Shown here: positions 46,861 to 52,105 of the stretch, piece by piece
Position numbering within the stretch: the stretch's first letter is position 1
Layout of the letters: each line of letters begins with the position of its first letter
Made by a program: the position numbers and the translations under genes
NCBI GenBank assembly: GCA_025331125.1
Contig: JAOALB010000248.1
Coordinates: 1-52,105, forward strand
DNA length: 52,105 nt
DNA from: Mycogone perniciosa
Lineage: Eukaryota; Ascomycota; Sordariomycetes; Hypocreales; Hypocreaceae
Reading direction: 5' to 3'
The notes under the pieces: model-generated
What the model was told of the DNA's origin: nothing
Database searches by the model: none
Seen by the model: the letters and a program-made list of their open reading frames with translations, nothing else

Positions 46861-47905
46861 TATAAGTTCCATTTTATTTATATATATAATTAAGGAAGTA
46901 TATATTTTATATAGTTATTAAGAAAATATTAATAATTATATTTATTTAAATAATATATTTTATATAATTATAATTATAATAACTTATGAAATATTTATGT
47001 TTTGGTTTTTTATTAATATTAATTTATAAACTTTAATTTATTACTTTAAAAATGATTAATAATTATACCCTTTAAGATTTATAATTTAATATATGACTTA
47101 GGTTTAAAAAAGCTTTCTTAAATTAAAAATAAAAGTAATATTTTAAGTTTAAGATATTTTAAGTATATTAAAGTTTAGAAAGGGGAAGTATATAATATAA
47201 TATAAGGTAATTATAGAAATAGGCTTTAATATATAAAAATTTAAATAAAATAAATATTTTACTATAGTATATAATAATATAAAGTATAAAAACTATAGTT
47301 TTTTATATTTAATATTAAATATTATTATATAATATATTAATTTATTATAAATATTTTGAAAATCCTTTCATATATTAATTATTTATAATTTAGAAAAATA
47401 AAGATTTAAACTGTTATATATTTTTAAAAGTAAAAATAAAGGAATTCTTTATAAAAGAATATAAAATATATTTATATTAATAATAACATATTCTTTTAAG
47501 TTAAAATATATTTACTATTATAAATTTAAAACTATTTAATCTTGTCAATATTTAAGTAATATATTATTAAATACTTTATAGTATTCTTTTAATTGTAATA
47601 TTACTTATTATATTTTATATATTTTTATCTATAATCCTTATTTTTACTTTCAAAGTTTAACTATACCTTTTATATTATAAAGTATATTAATAAATAATAA
47701 AAACAAATTTCAAAATCCTAAACTCTAAAAAGCTTTATAATATATAAATAATTAAACATTATTATATATTTAACCTTAAAAAATATTAATTTTTATATAG
47801 CTTTTAAAAGTATTATATATTAAAGTAAAATTTATAATATTACCTTTTTCATAGTATAGAAACATACTATTATTAATCTTAACGTTTTATAATATAATGC
47901 TGAAT
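46861..47905. other. AT-rich relic DNA, unassigned
   Basis: About 1 kb of TpA-rich sequence without frames or recognised motifs. It may be the interior of the family A fragment to its left, but no domain can be read. Confidence 0.3.
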
Positions 47906-48312
47906 TGTAACGATCCGGGTTGATTCTCAACAGTCAAACCAAGGTTCGTGGGTTTATGTTGACAGAGAGGTCAGGGAGGAATACTGAGCAGGGTAATGTA
48001 GTCACGATTCTGTAGAACAGGTGGTTCTGGTGAATGCAATTGTTAACGACTGTCTAAGTAACTATACTAAATGAATAACAAGCCAGTCATATATATATAA
48101 AGGAAATCCATATGCAATCACTGATATTTTAGTAAGCGTTGCTGCGACCACTGCGATAATGCGGTGATCGAGTAAGTGATCACACGTCTTGGTGTAGTGA
48201 GCGTTTAAGTGATCACTCTTAGCGCGGTGATCACTTCTTGATGATTAGTCGGTGCAACCGATATTCTCCCATGCCCCGGTAACCTGGTCTTCGACATGGT
48301 CGGGTCATAACA
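47906..48312 (-). repeat. Family A solo LTR, little mutated
   Basis: 407 bp from TGTAACGATCCGGGTTGATT to GGGTCATAACA. The left part matches 1-74 and 14,705-14,790. It is bordered by TGAAT and TTAAT, a 4/5 match to a target duplication. Retained CpGs make it the freshest family A sequence here besides 1-74. Neither flank carries family A internal sequence that could be recognised, so it is read as a solo LTR. Its centre has a palindrome cluster listed separately. Confidence 0.75.
48162..48236. repeat. Cluster of TGATCA palindromes within the solo LTR
   Basis: GGTGATCG, AAGTGATCAC (48,174-48,183), AAGTGATCAC (48,207-48,216) and GTGATCACTT (48,227-48,236) occur within 75 bp. The last two form a perfect 10-bp hairpin around ten bases. 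Possibly a transcription factor array in the LTR. Confidence 0.7.
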
Positions 48313-49387
48313 TTAATATAAATATAAATATTAAATTATAAAATATAAAAGATAACTATATTTACTATTTTAATAAATCAAAGTAATTTATTTACCTTAT
48401 ATTATTTTATTTATAATAGTATTAAATTATTAAACTATTATTTAAATAGTTTTTTTATAAAAAATCATTTATTTATTTAATATATAAAACTTAATTACTG
48501 TTTTAATAATATTTATTTAATGATTATAATTAAGAAATATTAAACTCCTTGAATTTACGTTATTTACAATTCCCTTTAATTTTAATAAATATAATATATT
48601 AAAAATTATAATATAATAAAAATCTTTCTTTTATTTTAATATAAAAAAGCTGTCTTTAAAAGTATTAATAAACGTTAATTAAAGTATTTTCTAATAAAGT
48701 TAAAGAATTATTATATTAATTTCTTTTTAATATATTATTTATAAATATATTTATTTATAAATAAAATAAAATATTTAATAGTATATAACTGGTTAAGAAA
48801 TAGAGTTATATGCTTTTTATAATTTAATTTATATATATACCTTTCTTTTAAAATTATGTACAATATAAAAATAAGTTTAATTTTAATTTAAAAACTAATT
48901 TCTTTAAAAATTAATATAATTATAATAGTATTTGTTATATAATAAACTAAAATAATTATATTAATAACAGCTATAATAGTTAAAGTAGTTAATAAAACTT
49001 AAATATAGATTTGTATTATTTAAAGAGCCAGTAATTACTATATATTAAAAGGATATTATCCCTTTTTCTTTTTTTATTATTTATTTATACTTTATATATT
49101 CCTTCTATAATTTTCCTTTACGTTATAGACTTTTACCTAATCCATTTACCTATATATAATCTTGATATTAAAATCCTTTCATAATTATAGCTATAACTAT
49201 TGACTATAAAACAGTCCTTAATTTAATACAGTAAATAATATTTAATATATTATAACTACTATAAAATTAAATACATTAAAGTATAATGATTATTATAGGA
49301 CTGTATCTTTAAGCAAAACTAAACTTATAGTAGGATTATTATCAATTCTATAAGAATAAGACTTTATAGTAGCTTTATTTAATAGAT
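48313..49387. other. AT-rich relic DNA, unassigned
   Basis: No domain, LTR or gene recognised. Composition shifts abruptly to normal at about 49,390. Confidence 0.35.
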
Positions 49388-50200
49388 TTGGTTACTTGCC
49401 AAACAGCCAACTCTACCTTCATCGGTCAGTCAAACAATCGAATCTACTACCTCGATTTAATTTATTTGGTCGGGATACTTCGCAGATACGGATTACACAA
49501 GCCGAAGAAGTGGCTGTGCATTGCTTTGTTGTCTCGACCAAAATCGCCTCCAATCATATGCAATAAGGCTTCTGTTCACCCACTGGTTCGCTTGATGAGC
49601 GTCTGCGGCGGCCGCGCATAGTCGGACCATCCATTAGAGCTCTGTTATAACACCTTGACTTGATAATACTGTGTGCAAATCTCGAACCCACCCAATAGCA
49701 ATGTCAAAGCTGGCATACTTCACACACCACTGACTAAATATAGCTCACAGCGCCACCAGCCAGAGCTGGTGGACGCGAACAAGGCTGGGGTCCTCGCTGC
49801 TACATACTCGAACAGGATCGCCGTAATATAGTAGGTGGGATAGCGCAAGTGACCACCTCGTGATGTTATCTGAAAGTCCTTTGTGCTTGAGGCCCAAACT
49901 TAGGATACCAGTACTGGGGAATAGTGCACCGCCAAAGGGTATTTTCCTGGTTTCTTGCTGGAAGACCAGAAGATCCAGATAAAGATGCCACGAGGAGATA
50001 GCGAGCAGGATCGCCCGGTCACAGCCCTGCTCCTTTAATGAGTTTAAATACTAGCTGCTACCTTGATAGGCCTATACTCTTTACCTGTTTGCCAGTCCTT
50101 ATCCCAGTTATTAGCTTTATTTAACTCTTATATATTCTACACATATTTCAGCCGATTTATTCCCTCATCTCTTATATATCTTCCAACTCACCCCAGGCGT

Positions 50201-50292
50201 TGTAACATACAAGTACTAAAGGCCCTTTCATAAACTAACCATACTACTGTTACTGCTAGTTGCTGCAGAAAATACAAAAGGTTACCGTAACA
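50201..50292 (+). repeat. Small TG...CA unit next to a tRNA-like sequence
   Basis: A 92-bp stretch begins TGTAACATAC and ends TTACCGTAACA. It looks like a miniature LTR but has no second copy here, and the next bases do not start with the usual TGG of a primer site. Speculative. Confidence 0.2.
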
Positions 50293-50360
50293 GTCGCAGC
50301 TAAGACTTGAACCCAGGTTTATCGGGAGGGATATACTAACAAGGATTCTAATCTATTAAA
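50293..50360 (-). other. tRNA-like sequence with a B box, possibly SINE-related
   Basis: On - the sequence holds GGTTCAAGTC (50,304-50,313), an excellent pol III B box, inside a foldable T-arm (CTGGG TTCAAGT CTTAG). An A-box/D-arm-like TTAGAATCCTTGTTAGTAT lies about 40 bases upstream. The acceptor arms do not pair, so it is not a working tRNA gene. A tRNA-derived repeat or decayed tRNA is possible. Confidence 0.3.
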
Positions 50361-50638
50361 CACCAGGTTCTCTCATGTGTACTCTGAACCTGTCTATCTA
50401 ATTTGGCTGTAAATCTTGTTAGGTATTTTCTTATAGTCGAAGTGGTGAATCACCTCAGGTGTCGGATAATCCCTGTTGAAATATCCCCCTTCGTCTCATC
50501 CGCCACCCAGCAACTTCCCCTCGCCACCTCTCCCTCGCCTGAACTATACCATCCAACCGCGCCCCTCACCTCCTCCAAGTCCATCTCCACCATGAACTGA
50601 ATACTCAAAGTTCATCTCGGGGCGGATGGCAGTTATTA

Positions 50639-51166
50639 TCAGCGGAATACGGCGGAAGCGGTTTGCCCAGTCATTATAAGCAGCAGAGGTGGAGCGTCCA
50701 TAGTGAGCAATGCAGAAGCGCCCCAGTATAATGGGCATTGCAACATCGAATTCACCCTTTGGGCAAGGCCAGAACCATGAACCAGGATAAGAATACAGGT
50801 GTCTCTGTTTTGAACCCGAAGTCGGCACGTCGCCCAATTAAATTCGACATAGGCCCTGGGATAAAGCTCCCAAACCACATTTGGAATATTGCGGATTTCA
50901 TTGTAAATTTCAGTGCAGTCGTTTCCGTTGGGGTTCCGGCCCAGTGTTGGGCAGCTGAAGGAGTCGCGCCTGTCCAGCGTGACTGAGGAAGAGGTTTCAG
51001 TTTTGTTGGAAGCACCCGGTAGTTCGAACCCCATAATGATTGTGCCCAGACCGTCTCTACCGAAAGTGCGAATGGCCTTGGGTTCAAGGGCAGAAGCAGG
51101 CAAAGGGTTTGCTGTAGCGTAAGAGCTGAGCAAGGCCGTTGCCAGGACAATATGTTTGGAAATCAT
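50639..51166 (-). CDS. Small cysteine-containing secreted protein, family not recognised
   Basis: 175 residues. A hydrophobic signal peptide (about 1-19, ISKHIVLATALLSSYATA) ends in an AxA-like cleavage site. A pro-region follows, then a Kex2-like LDRR (64-67) and a mature part with Cys72, 84, 114, 124 and 144 (SFSCPTLG, NDCTEIY, ATCRLRV, DTCILI, LQCPLY). An N-glycosylation sequon lies at Asn54. This suggests an extracellular, processed protein, and size and genomic setting resemble fungal effector candidates. The start is supported by signal peptide and context (CAACATG). Beyond about residue 145 the frame loses Cys. An overlapping minus frame stays open to 50,544, so a frameshift, intron or different C-terminus is possible. 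Function unknown. No toxin or enzyme domain recognised. Confidence 0.6.
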   Translation of the reverse strand: MISKHIVLATALLSSYATANPLPASALEPKAIRTFGRDGLGTIIMGFELPGASNKTETSSSVTLDRRDSFSCPTLGRNPNGNDCTEIYNEIRNIPNVVWELYPRAYVEFNWATCRLRVQNRDTCILILVHGSGLAQRVNSMLQCPLYWGASALLTMDAPPLLLIMTGQTASAVFR

Positions 51167-51350
51167 GTTGATGGTTTAGCTCAAGGGCAGAGGACAATGC
51201 AGGTCAGTAACGAGATTCTGCTGTAGGATTAACGAAAAGAAACGAGGATAAAGAGGAATGGAAGAGATATTTATGATCCTGTCTTAGTGATCTGAATTAA
51301 CAACAACTGTAAGTTCTAAATACCGAATCTGGTAGCAGCATAGCATTATA
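51167..51350 (-). promoter_or_regulatory. Upstream region of the secreted protein gene
   Basis: Normal-composition DNA before the start codon. On - it holds pyrimidine-rich stretches typical of fungal promoters (CTCTTCCATTCCTC near 51,260). No clear TATA box was found. Confidence 0.3.
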
Positions 51351-52028
51351 CAACTAGCTTAATAAAAACAATTATAAAGTAATATATATAATAAAAAACC
51401 TTATATCCAAAAGTAAATATACCTTTATAAAGTTTACTATCTTTTTTTAGTATAGTATTTTTAAATGTTATATATACTTAATAAATTTACTAGCTGCTAA
51501 ATAGCGATACTGGCCGATATAAAAAGCCTTATTGTTATTTATATATAAACTTAGGTTCTTTAATTGCATTAAACCTTTCTTATCTTTAATATATGCTAGT
51601 ATATAGAGAGTTAGTAGAGTAGGGAGAAGTAAGACTTATATTGCTTATTTTTCTAGTGGCTAGCGGATTCATTAAGTATATAAAGTATTACTCTGTAGGT
51701 AGCCAAATAATACCAATAAACACTACCCATTAATCGGTCCTTTAGAAACCAACTATTAGACTTTGCTTAATAGTTACCTATAAAAGTCCTGATATACTTA
51801 AAAGTCTAATACACTTTTTTCTTATAGAGCTACAGTTAAAGTTTATATATATTTCTTTATATAATAATTATTTCTATTTTATTATAGTATATTAAAATTT
51901 ATTAAAAATCCTTGATTTGTTTTTAGCTTTTTGTTTATTTAGTTTTTAGTTTACCTACTACTCAGCTATTTCTTTTATAATTTTTTATATCACTCCTTAT
52001 TTAATAGTTATATTAGCTTTTATATTAG

Positions 52029-52029
<1 letters not shown>
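51351..52029. other. AT-rich DNA, unassigned
   Basis: No frames or repeats recognised. It is less uniformly TpA-rich than the retrotransposon relics. CTACTCTGTAGG-like text (51,688) recalls the TACTCCGTAC motif. Confidence 0.3.

Positions 52030-52105
<76 letters not shown>
52030..52105. repeat. ATT/TTA trinucleotide microsatellite reaching the window end
   Basis: At least 25 uninterrupted TTA units. Its true length is unknown because the window stops inside it. Confidence 0.97.

Larger units (their letters stand above)
49388..50638. other. Left part of island 2, no convincing gene
   Basis: Normal composition but only short, unsupported frames. A 77-codon ATG frame at 49,388-49,621 has no recognisable family and starts at the isochore edge. 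A perfect 8-bp hairpin (CCACCAGC/GCTGGTGG) lies at 49,753-49,772. The stretch could hold a decayed gene or regulatory DNA for the downstream secreted protein gene. Confidence 0.35.

Noticed and set aside
49388..49621. 77-codon ATG frame on +
   Set aside because: Begins exactly at the isochore edge, no domain or signal peptide, no support beyond openness. Described in the region entry only.
50304..50313. tRNA gene on -
   Set aside because: T-arm is good but acceptor and anticodon arms do not fold; listed only as tRNA-like.
50752..51150. 132-codon frame on - overlapping the secreted protein
   Set aside because: Lacks a signal peptide and the cysteine pattern; overlaps the better-supported frame throughout its length.
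52030..52105. Telomere repeat
   Set aside because: The terminal repeat is TTA, not TTAGGG; no telomeric motif occurs anywhere in the window.

Overview
This window comes from a filamentous ascomycete (Pezizomycotina) genome with two compartments. About 47 of the 52 kb is extremely AT-rich, TpA-rich DNA with no usable reading frame. When the stops and TAA/TAG codons are read through, it resolves into fossil retrotransposons. Their conserved residues have changed almost only by C-to-T or G-to-A (YLDD to YLNN, Cys/His of zinc knuckles to Tyr, Trp/Gln to stop). That is the signature of repeat-induced point mutation (RIP). The species cannot be named from the sequence alone.

Layout of the repeat block (1-41.8 kb). 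A cut LTR end (family A) opens the window, followed by a Tad1-like LINE relic (0.29-3.95 kb), a Gypsy relic of family B on + (about 4.0-7.9 kb), a 119-bp solo LTR with a perfect 5-bp target duplication (7,940-8,058), a Copia fragment (8.3-9.16 kb), a family A Gypsy on - (9.17-15.1 kb), a family B Gypsy on - (15.1-19.05 kb) and a Copia 5' end (19.05-20.72 kb). Then comes a Russian-doll nest. A family A chromovirus on + (20,720-41,294) is split by a family C chromovirus on - (25,395-39,227, TSD ATTAT). That one is split by a complete Copia element on + (26,375-33,605, TSD ATAAT) with LTRs, a half-tRNA-iMet primer site and a polypurine tract. The youngest layer is the least AT-rich. A stop-free, GC-rich, alanine-coding island sits near the Copia 3' end.

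Two islands of normal base composition interrupt the block. Island 1 (about 41.8-44.9 kb) carries one recognisable gene on -, a class I pyridine nucleotide-disulfide oxidoreductase that keeps its redox cysteines and C-terminal HPTxxE motif but lacks about 150 residues, including the NAD(P)H-binding Rossmann core. Diverged direct repeats flank it. Island 2 (about 49.4-51.3 kb) carries a small cysteine-containing secreted protein on - with signal peptide and Kex2-like site, an effector-like profile whose C-terminus is uncertain. Between them lie a 1.5-kb inverted-repeat transposon with a second 119-bp solo LTR inside, and a little-mutated family A solo LTR with a cluster of TGATCA palindromes. 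The window ends in a long ATT/TTA microsatellite.

No ribosomal RNA, CRISPR or convincing tRNA gene is seen. The most notable items are the internally deleted reductase, the secreted protein in a RIP-bounded island, the alanine-rich island inside the Copia element, the nested chromodomain elements, and the solo-LTR and inverted-repeat families with readable target duplications. All identities come from reading translated motifs by eye, so fossil boundaries without terminal repeats are good only to about 50-200 bases.
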